Source of the DNA: Tachypleus tridentatus | Taxonomy: Eukaryota; Arthropoda; Merostomata; Xiphosura; Limulidae | NCBI RefSeq assembly: GCF_004210375.1 | Contig: NC_134831.1 | Span: 47,464,035 to 47,528,034, forward strand | Direction of reading: 5' to 3' | Length of the DNA: 64,000 nt | Part shown: positions 47,825 to 58,796 of the stretch, in pieces | How the letters are laid out: each line of letters begins with the position of its first letter | How positions within the stretch are numbered: the first letter of the stretch is position 1 | The notes under the pieces: generated by a model | Database searches by the model: none | The model's input: only the letters and a program-made list of their open reading frames with translations | What the model was told of the DNA's origin: nothing | Translations under genes and position numbers: made by a program

Positions 47825-48731
47825 TTAAATTAGGAAAATAATCATCTAATTTAAATTATTGTTTTCTTTATTTCTAACCAATTAAGTAATCAAAATATTG
47901 CCATAATTTTTCATAATGATTAGTAATTCATGGTTCTTCAGCTTATTGTAGTTTTTCTGGTATTTATTATTTTCAGTTAATCATACTATCTTAGTCTCAT
48001 GTGAGATTAATTAATTATTTGGATGAAATAGATTAATGAACCCAACTATTAATTATCAAATTCCACTAATCAATCTAGCTGTGTGCTTAACCATATTGAA
48101 GTTTTACTACTAAATACTGGTCTTTATTTCTTACCAGCAGTTTACCTCTTATAGTAATTGTGTATTGAAATTTAACTAAAATTGATCAATTTCATAATTT
48201 ATAAGTTAACCTTTTCAGAACAGGCTAAGTTTAATATACACTAGTTTGTATACACATCTACACATTAAGTATTTGCAGTATAACTTTTATTACAGAATGT
48301 GTATATTCACAAAATTTGGTAAACGTTTAGTAAAGGTTACAAGTACTTTGTGTAAAAAAATAAGTTTTTTTTAATGAAATATTTTTACTAAAACTTTGTG
48401 AAAATAGTCTACTTTGTTCCTAATCTAAATGCAAAGTGATTTCATATTATGACTAAAACAAAATTTTTTTTGTCCAAAAAATCTCAAATGATATTGGCAT
48501 AATCTCTAAAACTTCTTTAATATATTTCAAACATTTGTTTTCAGTAAATGTTTATATATTATATTAGTTTCTACACTCTAATTATGTGAGGTCTGTCACT
48601 TAACTGACCTTGTAGCCATCACAGAAAAATTGGGAAATAAATGTTATAAATTTTTCATGCCAAAAGAACTACATGTCATAACACGAAAATACAAATGTTT
48701 AGTCTTTGTAGCTTGTCTCATAACACTATGT

Positions 48732-48733
<2 letters not shown>

Positions 48734-48764
<31 letters not shown>
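48734..48764 (+). repeat. (AC)n microsatellite
   Basis: An uninterrupted run of AC dinucleotides inside piggyBac-type copy B. Confidence 0.95.
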
Positions 48765-48766
<2 letters not shown>

Positions 48767-49083
48767 TATTTTGTATTGTATTGACCTTCTTGTCTTGCCT
48801 ACCAAACATTTGCATTGATGCAGGTCACTTATCCAGTAATATAAGACTGATCTTTAGTCATCTCTGTCCTGGCTGTGTTTCAGTGGACTAGTATTTTGTA
48901 ATGTACAGTCACATTTCAATGATTAAATCTATTTTTCTTAAAACATAAAATAATAAATCAAATGTAAAGCAAACAGTTATCTCTTTGTACTATGACCTTT
49001 GTACTTGGTTGTTGGTAGACATTGGTTGCTAAGCTGTTTAAAATTTTGCAAGTGTAGGATATCAAGTAAACTTTTTTAATTTA

Positions 49084-49147
<64 letters not shown>
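49084..49147 (+). repeat. (TG)n(TA)n compound microsatellite
   Basis: Eight TG units pass directly into more than 20 TA units inside piggyBac-type copy B; likely length-variable and able to form unusual structures. Confidence 0.95.
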
Positions 49148-49150
<3 letters not shown>

Positions 49151-49826
49151 GGATAATCAAAAAATCATAGGTAATAATGATACTATAATTTATTAAGCTT
49201 AGTAACTAGTATTTATTTAGATTTAAAAAAATATGAAACTTCAAGCAGACTAAAGACACAATCTACCACCTTGAAAACTTGGGTGAAAATAATGCAGTAG
49301 TCTTTTTAAATATTGAAATGGCTGAGAACACTGCTCTGGGTACATTCCAACTTGTTTGATTATTCACATGTCATACTCTATTATAAGAGTATATGAAGAA
49401 GTGTTTCAAAAAATTTAAAGTGTTGAACAGTGCCATTATGTTTGATTCAGTACATAAGCTATATCTCAGCAAAATAAAACTCTTTTTTATTTTATATTAC
49501 AGCTTGTCAATATTACCAATTTGAGTTCCTAAGTTTTACTAAATAATTGACTTAGTATTTTGACATCATAAACAACTAATTTTAACCAGTGCTGTATTAA
49601 ACATATCATATGACTTGCTAAAATCTGTATTTAAATTTGTTCTTTTAATGTTTACTTTTAAATTAAGAAATTAACTCATAATAGTAAAGTTTGAATTATA
49701 ATCTACAATTTGATTCCATACTTACTGACATAATCTCATAAAATAGTAGTTGAATAAAATTTTGAATGCAGGTCAATAAATGTGATTACATAGCCTTTGA
49801 ACCCTGACTTCATGCAAAAGGGTTAA

Positions 49827-52279
49827 AAAAGTATAATAGGGCTACTGGGCAATGTTTAGTGTGTGTGGAAATGCATTATAGAGATGGGAAGAAACCATTA
49901 TTAGAAACTTGAACCAACTTTAATGTAACCCTCATATTAGTTAAAGTAAATCAAAGAAATTAAAAATAAGCATTGGAAGTCCAAAGAAATCTATAAAGAG
50001 AGTGTAATAAATTCCAGATAAAGCTTAGATTGTGCTGTAAGTCTGCTTTGTCTAATGTGCCAAATTATAACTGCCAAGAACCAGAATTCATGAAAATTCA
50101 GACTAAAAATATGACAAGTAAACAAGTATTATTAAAATGGCTTAAAGCAAACATATACATTATTCTGTAAAAACACTTGCAAATTTTACAGCCTCAAACA
50201 AAGGAAACAAAGAAAATCATCAGAGACTATGCTGAGTACTTAAGTTTTAGGAGCACTAAAAACTCTACATAGATTTTTAACTTTAACTTCTGGGAGAATG
50301 TTGAAAAATTCAGCAGAAACTTACTGGTATCTGTTGAATAAGTTACAACATTCAATTGACATGATTTTTAATTCTATAGTACAACCATCAACTTAAATAT
50401 GCCAGTTAATTTCAATCTGTTTGTATACCAAAGCCTATTTTGTGCATTAGTTACTACACTTGACTAGCAGAAAGTATGCAAGCTAAAGGGATGGACTGCC
50501 CACATATTTGATTCACAGACAAGAATAGCTTAGCTCACTAATTAAGTACTGTTTTAACTACTTCTGGAAGAATACAAGGAGATAAGGTTTAACATCACCT
50601 AAAACTCCATATGCTGCTTAAAGAATATCATCAAAGTTAGTAACTTATTTCAACTCTTTAGTTTGTCTGAAAGAAGAACCACGAAAAACAATGTAAGTTT
50701 TAGACTTCAGTCATGAGAAACATAACGTACATCCCTATATGGTACTAGTATTTAACAACTGTAGTATCATATTTGTAATTTTTGCTGTACAGGTAGCAAT
50801 AAGACCTAAAGTGTCCATTCCTAACTAATCTAAATATAGTAGACTAAAGTAGCACTTACCTTTTCCAGAAAAACATAATCTACAAATATTTGTGCTATCT
50901 ATCCCAGAACTCAAATATACTACAAAGATACCAGTGTGTTACAGAAAGCAAAAACAAAAATGTGTGAAAACTTTATATAACTTTATATTTAGCCTTTGAA
51001 AACAAAAACTTTGGTTGACTGTAAAGTTTACATAAAATTCTGAATATTTCAAACCTCTGGTTTCTACAACAATTTAACTGTCAACTTTAAAAATCAAGAA
51101 AAACACTATTTGAACAGAGGATTAATGATTTTATAGTAGCTTAGTTTTTTAAGCTAGTCCTGAAACAAGGTTATTTATTAAGACTTTAAAGAATGTTGTT
51201 AAGTTTTGATGGTATTTTTTGTGATGGGAGACTCAATTAAGAGGTAAATAAATGAAAAATAGAAAAGAAAATCTCAAAATGCAAGGAAAATTATGAACAC
51301 CTTTTATCAGCTTAGAATATGAATATAAAGATTACAATAACATGAATATTTATAATATTAATAACCTTTGAACTTCATACCAACAGGTTTAACATTTGAA
51401 ACTGAAAGGGAGGTAAAGGAAGCAAAATTAAGATGACAAAAAGTCATACTATTTATTATTCTCCTTCTTGTCCTATTGTTTCTTATATTGCTTGTCTGGT
51501 TATTTCTTTGTTCTTATGGCTAGTCATCCTTGTTTCTTTATGAATAATTGTTGTGCTTTGGGTTCCAAATTCCATCTTGACATAAACATCCAGTCTTTTA
51601 AAACTATTAAAATGCTTAAAAAGTAAGTGATTTAATGTCATGTTAAATCTGTCCATCCAGAAGACCTGTTAGAAAATCAGAGTTATAATTTTTATTCATT
51701 CATTAAACAAATAAAGTATCAAAATGTATTAACTATATAAATATAGTTATCCATGAAATTTTAAAAATAACTAAATAGCACACACCCCTATTTTATAACT
51801 TTCCAAGAGACATGTCCAAATTTAAGTTTTGAAAGCTTAATTTTATTATTCCCTAATACATAAGTTTATATTTCCAAACTTGTTATTTTACTGCTCGTAA
51901 AACATCCATAGACAAGTTATCCATCTACACAAAACTTAAGCGCTGGGATCAAATACTCTGTTTTCTGAGACAAAAACTTGTCTCTTCATGCAGAAATTCT
52001 TTTATCTTGAGCACTTGCCTGTGAGATTTACATGCCATTAGCCTGGAGTTAACTTCCAACTGCATTCACATGCTTAATGTGAACTATACTGATATGCGGT
52101 GTCATCATGCAACAATAGTCATTCACCAATAGGAGGACCACACAATGTCCATGTTCAGTAACTCCCCCAGTGCACATGCTCTTGTGATAACTTCAATTTT
52201 TTTTCTCAACATTGTATTGAGCAAATGTGTTAAAACTTGTCTGAGTTCAATTTAATAAAATTTGTTTGTTAATAAAACT
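49827..52279. other. AT-rich DNA, nothing recognised
   Basis: About 2.4 kb without a frame of note, SINE or clear transposon. Confidence 0.4.
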
Positions 52280-54257
52280 TTAGTTTTTGTTTTCTTTGGT
52301 CTGTGTTTCAGATATTTAATTTTTTTTAATGAATTTGCAGTTGATAGTGATTTCTATTTGTCCTGTGTGCATGATGAAGGTACACATTCATGCCCTTTTA
52401 CTGCTATTTCTTTTGTAGGTTTGTGTTGGAAATGTTACAGCCTTTGTTCAGTGTGTTGTGGATTACTTCGTACATATTAGGCCTTCCATTCCTTCAGCTG
52501 ACATCTCTTCAGTTGTGAGTGGCTAGTTGGATGATGATTTTACTCTAATTTGTTTGAAGTAATGCTTTACTGATCTTGGAATGCCCTTAACTTTCTTAAC
52601 TCTTTGTGATTATGTTTTCTCAGGTGTTTCCTTTCATTAGTTTTTGCTTATGTTATTTATAAAATTTTGTTTCCTTTTTTTTTAAATTTTTAAACCCAAT
52701 TCTTGGATTTACGTTGTCTTTTCTCCCTTGCATGATATTAGGATTTTGTACTGTTTTCTTTTATGAATAACTCCATACTCACACCCACATACCTTATCCC
52801 CTCATGTTCATAACTTTTGTTTTGATTTACAACCTTTTTTCCTTTCCTTTTGTAGATTCCCTGTCTTTTGGAGTTTCTTGTATGCATGGAAAGCTGACAC
52901 CTTGCCTTTTATATCAGTCTTTAATTCCTCATTTTTGTGTTTTCCTTTTCTTACCAGCCTCTTATGTTACCATTCCATCATCCAACATTTGTTGTTCTTT
53001 AGTGGGGTTGTCTGGAGAAATTTATTCCCTCTCTGTTTGTAACATTTGTCTTTTTCAGCTCTTCTGTTTTGTCCCTCCTTACTTGATTCCTATGCTTCTG
53101 GGGGCCCTTTGATTTAGATGTACTCTTCATCCTACTCGTGGATGTAGTCTTTGTCAGGCTCCCTTTCTTTATCTGGAAATCTTCAGTGATTTTCATGCTT
53201 CACTGCAGATGGAGTGTGAAGTTACACAACTTCAGTCCTTATTATCTTGTCACATTTTTCAAGTTTATCAACCTTGCTCTTCAACTCCTGTTCCTTGACT
53301 AGTTCAGTCTATCCCTACTTATTTCAGCTTCCAGGCCTATCTCTCTTTCTCAGCCTCCCAGTACATGACTGCTGATTTGTTGCTTTTTATGTCGGTGATT
53401 ATCCTATCAAATCATGTACAGTTGGTAACTATTTCTGTTTTCTCCAGCTATTAATCTTGTTTGTCTGCTGATAGATGGATTTTTCATGTTCCTTCCTACA
53501 GTCACTCACTCATCTTTTCTTTTGTTCTCTTTCTTCTTTCCATTTCATTTTTCCTCCTTCTGACCTTGTCTCTCTTCGGTGTTTCATGGATGTGATATCA
53601 AATATTTTGGCTGAACAAACCATTGAGACATGTATGTATACCCTTTCTCTGGGTCTTTCCTCTTCTTTTTGTGGTCTCCAGGAAAATCAGAGAATGTCTG
53701 GTGATCAACCCATAATCTTGAAACATATTTCTGGTCATTTCACCACTCTGGTTGAAGAATTTCTTTTCTCTTTGGTGGTCTTTTTCAGCCAGTCTGCAGA
53801 TGATTAAGTTTGATGTGTCAGAACTTCCCACACATCCTGTTTGTCCTGTTTTCCAGAGATTTTGTATGTTTTATCCATCAAAATATCATCTTCCAGTTCC
53901 ATGTCTTCCCTTTTACAAAGCATTATATATCCAAATATCCGATTCCTTTCCCATGCCTGCACAATATTTGGTACAACTCAGCATTTCTTCCACTCTTGTC
54001 TCAGCTGGGCTCAGCATTCTTCTATTTACCTGAAAGTCATAGAATGTCAGGTCACTGAAATTTATATTTTATTTTCATTGTTCATGAGAAGTTTTTTCAA
54101 TTTTGAGGTCTCATACTTTTTTTTTTTGGAATGTGTACACTTGTACCTCCTACAATGTATCTTGCAAGACCAGTGGATTTTTTCTTGATTTGTTGTCCTC
54201 AATTTTAAACCTACCTTCTCCTTTACTTTGAGGACTTATCATGGTGGTTAGGCCATG
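52280..54257 (+). other. Pyrimidine-rich decayed sequence, possibly 5' part of a DIRS-type element
   Basis: Sense-strand T/C-rich sequence with several short overlapping frames (for example 53475-53807 and 53841-54188) and many stops. It ends at the insertion point of the I-like LINE. On the other side of that LINE, a DIRS-type RNase H and linker region begins, so this may be the gag and early RT part of the same element. No motif here is convincing on its own. Confidence 0.3.
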
Positions 54258-54268
54258 TCAATAACACA

Positions 54269-54870
54269 CCCCTTGCTGTGGATTCCTGTACATGGTGAGG
54301 AGACCTCCCAGGGAAGGTTCTGTTCTGTCTGGATACTTTCTCTGGGATCTAAACATCCACCCACGTGTTTGCCGTGCGTGGTGACCCGTGAAGGGGAGGA
54401 GAGGATCCTGGTGGTTGAGGGGTCCAACCCTAACACACCACTTTGGCCTTGAATTCCTGTAGACGGGCGGCCTTTGGGTGGCCCCCCTTGGGTCAATCGG
54501 CTGGTCCACTTGGGCTAGAGTCAACCAAGTACCAGTGTTGGAAGTTCTCAACAGGTGTTGTGGACATTGTGCCTGACGCAGGTGTTTGGGCACAGTGCTC
54601 ATGAAACCCTGGCATTGCTGCATTTCCTTGCATGACATTGTAGTGCATCCCCTCGTAGGGCTCCATGGTGGGTGGGGTCAGTGGGTACTGAAATTTTTAT
54701 TTTTTCCTATGGGGATCCTCCTTCAAAAATTTTAAATAAAATAGTGAAAAAACAGTCAATAGGTAAGCGACCACATCTTGAAGACTCTTAGCAGCAATCT
54801 TCAACATCTGTAACACACGCACCTCATTTTCTTATTTTACATTCTCTTTCAGAAAAACCTTTAGGGCAAT
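54269..54870 (+). other. 5' UTR of the I-like LINE
   Basis: GC-richer than the surroundings. It contains two similar blocks (AACACACCCCTTGCTGTGGA with TTCCTGTACATGG at 54261-54300; AACACACCACTTTGGCCTTG with AATTCCTGTAGACGG at 54431-54470). Repeated 5' UTR units are common in LINE promoters. The long frames here are overlapping and not coding. Confidence 0.55.
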
Positions 54871-54879
54871 TGTCCCCCT

Positions 54880-56023
54880 TTTTTTATTCAGAAGGGACTA
54901 GAGGGTCTTGCTGGCTCTCCAAAGTCAGTAAAGAAGCTTCGATCTGGAGACATATAAGTTGAAACATCCACAACCCACCACAGTGAAGTCCTCTTGAATT
55001 CAACGGCAATTGGGGATATACCTATTGAGGTTACCCCTCATGCTACCTTGAATTCATCACGAGGAGTTATTGTTGAGAGGGATTTGAAGAACGTCCCCGA
55101 GTCAGAGATTCTCGCTGGTCTCTCCACTTAAGGAGTTTCTGCAGTGAGGCGCATCTCTACTCGCAAAGATGGAGTATTTGTTGGCAGTGTAACTCATTTT
55201 GACATTTACATCATCACGTGCACCTGCCACCATCAAGGCAGGTTATCTAATTTGCATGGTACGGCCATACATTCCAAACCCTCTCCGATGTTTCCAATGT
55301 CAGAGATTCGGCCAATCAAAGACATCATGTCCTGGTTCCCTGACATGTGCTCGTTGTGGTGGCAAGGACCACGATGCCTATGAATGTGACATGGACCCAC
55401 ATTGTGTCAACTGCAATGGTTCTCACCCTTCCTAATTTTGTTCTTGCCCAAAATGGTTGGAGGAAAAAGAGGTGCTGCTTTTGAAAACGACTCATAACAT
55501 TAGTTATCCCGAGGCTCGGAAATTGCTGCCCGCCACTCCATCTTGGACATATGCTGCTGCTCTTCATTCCACAAATACAGTGGGAGTGCAGACAGATCTC
55601 TCTGTGCCTCCAAGAGAATCATTTTCAAAACAAATGAAAAGCCTTTTGACTTCCATGTTTAAAAAGGTTGATGAATCGACTACCACACCCATCTCTGTTC
55701 CTCCCATACATTCCAACAAACCTCAAGATCCACGTCCTTCAGTTTCAAATACAGGCATTTCTTCTGATACAGCTTTTTCTCCCACCCCAAGAGGCAAAAC
55801 AATCATTCGTTCACGTCCTCAGTCACTGGAATCCCCTTCCAGTAACAAAGACCTGCGCAATCGACCAAGGGCAGGATTCATGGAGGTCAATAGACCTCCT
55901 ACGAATAAGGACAGTAAGGAAAAAGACATGGTCATAAACAGAAGGGTTCTCCAGCCACTTAGCCTGTCTGTCACTAAAAATGGCCACCTTGATAAAATGG
56001 AACTGTTGAGGTTTACGTTCTGA
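54880..56023 (+). pseudogene. ORF1 (gag-like nucleic-acid-binding protein) of the I-like LINE
   Basis: Encodes the RNA-binding protein of the LINE particle. The conserved start region (KGLEGLAGSPKSVKKLRSGD near 54895-54955) and the segment GVIVERDLKNVPESEILAGL precede three zinc knuckles at 55199-55435. The first has glutamine where histidine is expected (CFQCQRFGQSKTSC), the second is intact (CARCGGKDHDAYEC), and the third (CVNCNGSHPS) is cut by a stop near 55433. A 188-codon proline/serine-rich C-terminal frame follows (55457-56023). Stops near 54955 and 55129 and a shift near 55195 break the N-terminal half. Confidence 0.8.
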
Positions 56024-56720
56024 TCTGGATGATATCAAAACACTGATTGCTTCCTACCATCCTGTATGTATTTCCTTACAAGAAACACTTCTAAAACCTG
56101 CTGATGCAGTCACCATTCAGCAGTTTTCTTTGTACAGAAATGACAGGCTGTGTGATGGAAAAGTACATGGAAGGGTGGCACTGTTCGTTGATCAGCATGT
56201 GCCCACCCTGTCTTTGTCACTCAACACACCTTTGGAGGCCGTAGCATACCATCACTGTTTGTTCTCTCTACCTGTTCCCTGGAGAGACATATGATCAATC
56301 AGACCTTGATGCTCTCGTTGAACAGTTGCCATCTCCCTTTCTACTCCTGGGGGACTTTAATGGACATCATCCCCTCTGGGGAAGTGCTGTTATTGATGGG
56401 AGGGGTTGCTCTGTAGAGCGTATGCTCTCTGATCACAATCTTTCTCTTTTCAATACTGGTTCTTCCACTTATTTTCATGCACCTAGTCAGTCCTTTACTG
56501 CTATTGATCTCTCAATTTGCTCCCCTTCATTATTCTCCCATTTTTCATAGAGGGTTGACAATTATCCACTAGGCAGTGATATTTTCCTATACTTTTGAGA
56601 GAGACTGGCCATGGTCAATGCCACCTTACCCATGTGCCCCAGTGTAAGCTGGATCAGCAGACTGGTCCACTTTCACTGCTCTCACAGAATTTGATCCTGC
56701 CATCGTGAATCAGCCATCAA
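56000..56720 (+). pseudogene. ORF2 endonuclease (APE-type) of the I-like LINE
   Basis: The APE-like endonuclease nicks target DNA. CISLQETLLKPAD (about 56075) holds the catalytic glutamate block. LLLGDFNGHHPLWGS (56340-56390) is the GDFN motif, and SFTAIDLSICSP (56490-56530) is the S.IDLxx block. The following SDHxPI block is corrupted (GSDIF). A stop and shift near 56295 and another stop near 56550 disrupt it. Confidence 0.8.
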
Positions 56721-58796
56721 TAGATGACTGTGTGGCAGCAGTAACTGACTGTATTATACAAGCAGCTGCTCAGTGTATTCCTAAAATCTCGACACGTTTT
56801 CCACGATATCCTCGTCCGTGGTGGAATCCTGCTTGCCACTTAGCATGGAAGGCTCAAAAACGGGCCTGGGATACTTTTCGTAGATATCCCACACTTTCAA
56901 ACTGCATCGCATTCCAATGGGCCCGTGCACATGCTAGGTGGGTAAGACTTCAAAGTCAGAAGGAATCTTGGATTAAGTTCACAACTAGCATATCTTCTAC
57001 CACCAGTTCCAAGGTCATATGGGACAGGATTCGGAAAGGTCAGTGGGCACTACAATTTTGTTCCCTTCTCGATCTTACTCTCTGATGGCTGATGTCCAGA
57101 GCATCGCTGATACTCTAGGTGAAAGCTTTTGCCAGGTATCTCGCACTTCTGCTTGTTCCTCCACCTTCTTGGCCATCAAGACTCGGGCAAAACGTTCACC
57201 TCTTTCCTTTCGAACTGACTGTCTCTTTGACTATAATTGTCCCTTTACACTGGTGGAACTGAAAATGGCCCTTCATCGGTCTGGCAGTACATCTGTTGGA
57301 CCTGATGATGTACACTATGACATGCTGCACCATCTATCTCCTGCTTCTCTTGATGTCCTTCTAATTGTCTTTAACCGGATCTGGCAGGAGAATGTTTTTC
57401 CTGATGCCTGGCACCAGGCTATTATTTTACCTTTCTCTAAGCCAGGGAAAAATCCCAAGATTCCTTCAAACGACTGTCCAATTGCTTTGACGAGCTGTCT
57501 CTGTAAGACCTTAGAAAGGATGGTTAATGCTCGTCTTGTTTGGTTCCTCGAATCAAACGACCTCCTCTCGCCCACCCAGTGTGGGTTCCGACGACAGCAC
57601 TCGACCACAGACCACTTAATTCGACTTGAAACATCAATCAGAGAAGCCTTTCTCAAACGCCAACATCTTGTGTCAGTATTTTTTTGACATTGAGAAGGCT
57701 TATGACACAACATGGAGGTATGGGTTACGTGGCTATTTACCCATGTTTATTAAAAAAAATTTTAATGGACAGGAGATTCCAAGTTCGTGTGGGTTCGACA
57801 CTTTCCAGTTCTTTTATACAGGAACTTGGAGTCCCTCAGGGCTGTGTTTTGAGTGTTACACTTTGCAGTATAAAGATAAATGCCATCACTGAACAACTCC
57901 CTCTCACTATTGTGAATGGGCTTTATGTCGACGACTTTCACATCTCATGTTAGACAACTAACATGAAATATATTGAACGGCAACTACTAACTGCCCTCAA
58001 TCGTGTACTGAAGTTGATTAAGGAGAATGGTTTTAATTTCTCTCTCTGTAAAACCGTTTGCATGCACTTTTGCCACCAACGGGGTATTCACCCTGATCCT
58101 GAACTTCATATCGATGAAGTTTTGCTGCCAGTGGTCCCTGAGACCAAGTTCTTGGGGCTTATCTTTGACTGTAAGCTGACTTTTACACCACACTTAAAAC
58201 AGCTACAGGTCAAATGCACAAGAGCACTGAACATCCTCCGTGTCCTCTCTTCTATCAGTTGGGGAGCAGATCGATGTTCTATGTTAAAGGTATATCGTGC
58301 TCTTATTTGATCACAACTCGACTATGGATCAATTGTCTATGGCTCTGCCAGATCCTCGGCCTTAAAGATGCTGGACCCCATTCATCACCAAGGACTTCGA
58401 CTCTGCACTGGGGCTTTTCGCACCTCTCCAGTTCAGAGTTTATACATTGAATCTCATGAACCTTCTCTGTACCTTCGCCGTTTGCAACTATCTTTGCTAT
58501 ATTCTTCGAAACTTCGTTCCTTACCAAAGCATTTCACCTGGGGATGTGTTTTCCTTCCTCAGTGGGCCGTACTTTTTCAGAACAGACGATCTGCCATTGC
58601 TCCGTTTGGCCTTCGCATCCAGGTGCGATTGGATGAATTGGGTCTGTCCTTGGATAACATTGCAGATTCCACAGGTCAGCCCATCCCACCATAGCTTATC
58701 ACAGCCCCCAAATGTGACCTTTCTTTCAGTCATCTGAAAAAGGCAGATACTCCAGATTGGAAGTACCGTCTTTTATTTAATGAACATCTTTCAAAC
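56705..58796 (+). pseudogene. ORF2 reverse transcriptase of the I-like LINE
   Basis: Blocks in order: linker (WWNPACHLAWKAQKRAWDTF, 56820-56880); GPDDVHYDMLHHLSP and FSKPGKNPKIPSNDCPIALT (57300-57495); CGFRRQHSTTDHLIRLETSI; motif A FDIEKAYDTTW (57685-57715); motif B GVPQGCVLSVTL (57830-57865); motif C YVDDF, the catalytic pair intact (57925-57940); thumb KFLGLIFDCKLTFTPHLKQL (58145-58205). Shifts occur near 57060, 57685 and 57720-57780, and there are stops near 57950 and 58308. The sequence breaks at 58796, where a Jockey-like element is inserted. Confidence 0.9.

Larger units (their letters stand above)
48210..49822 (-). mobile_element. Non-autonomous piggyBac-type element, copy B (inverted)
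   Basis: Flanked by TTAA (48206-48209 and 49823-49826). Its left end CCTTTTCAGAACAGGC equals the right end of copy A read inward, with one C lost. Long stretches such as ATTAAGTATTTGCAGTATAA, TTCACAAAATTTGG and TTTAATGAAATATTTTTACT match the reverse complement of copy A. It lacks the MITE, but contains (AC)n and (TG)n(TA)n runs. A 62-codon frame across the AC run is meaningless. Confidence 0.8.

Noticed and set aside
48630-48818. 62-codon frame
   Set aside because: Its core is the AC microsatellite translated as HTHTHT.
54248-54638. Overlapping minus- and plus-strand frames of 65-126 codons
   Set aside because: They lie in the GC-richer 5' UTR of the I-like LINE and are mutually overlapping.
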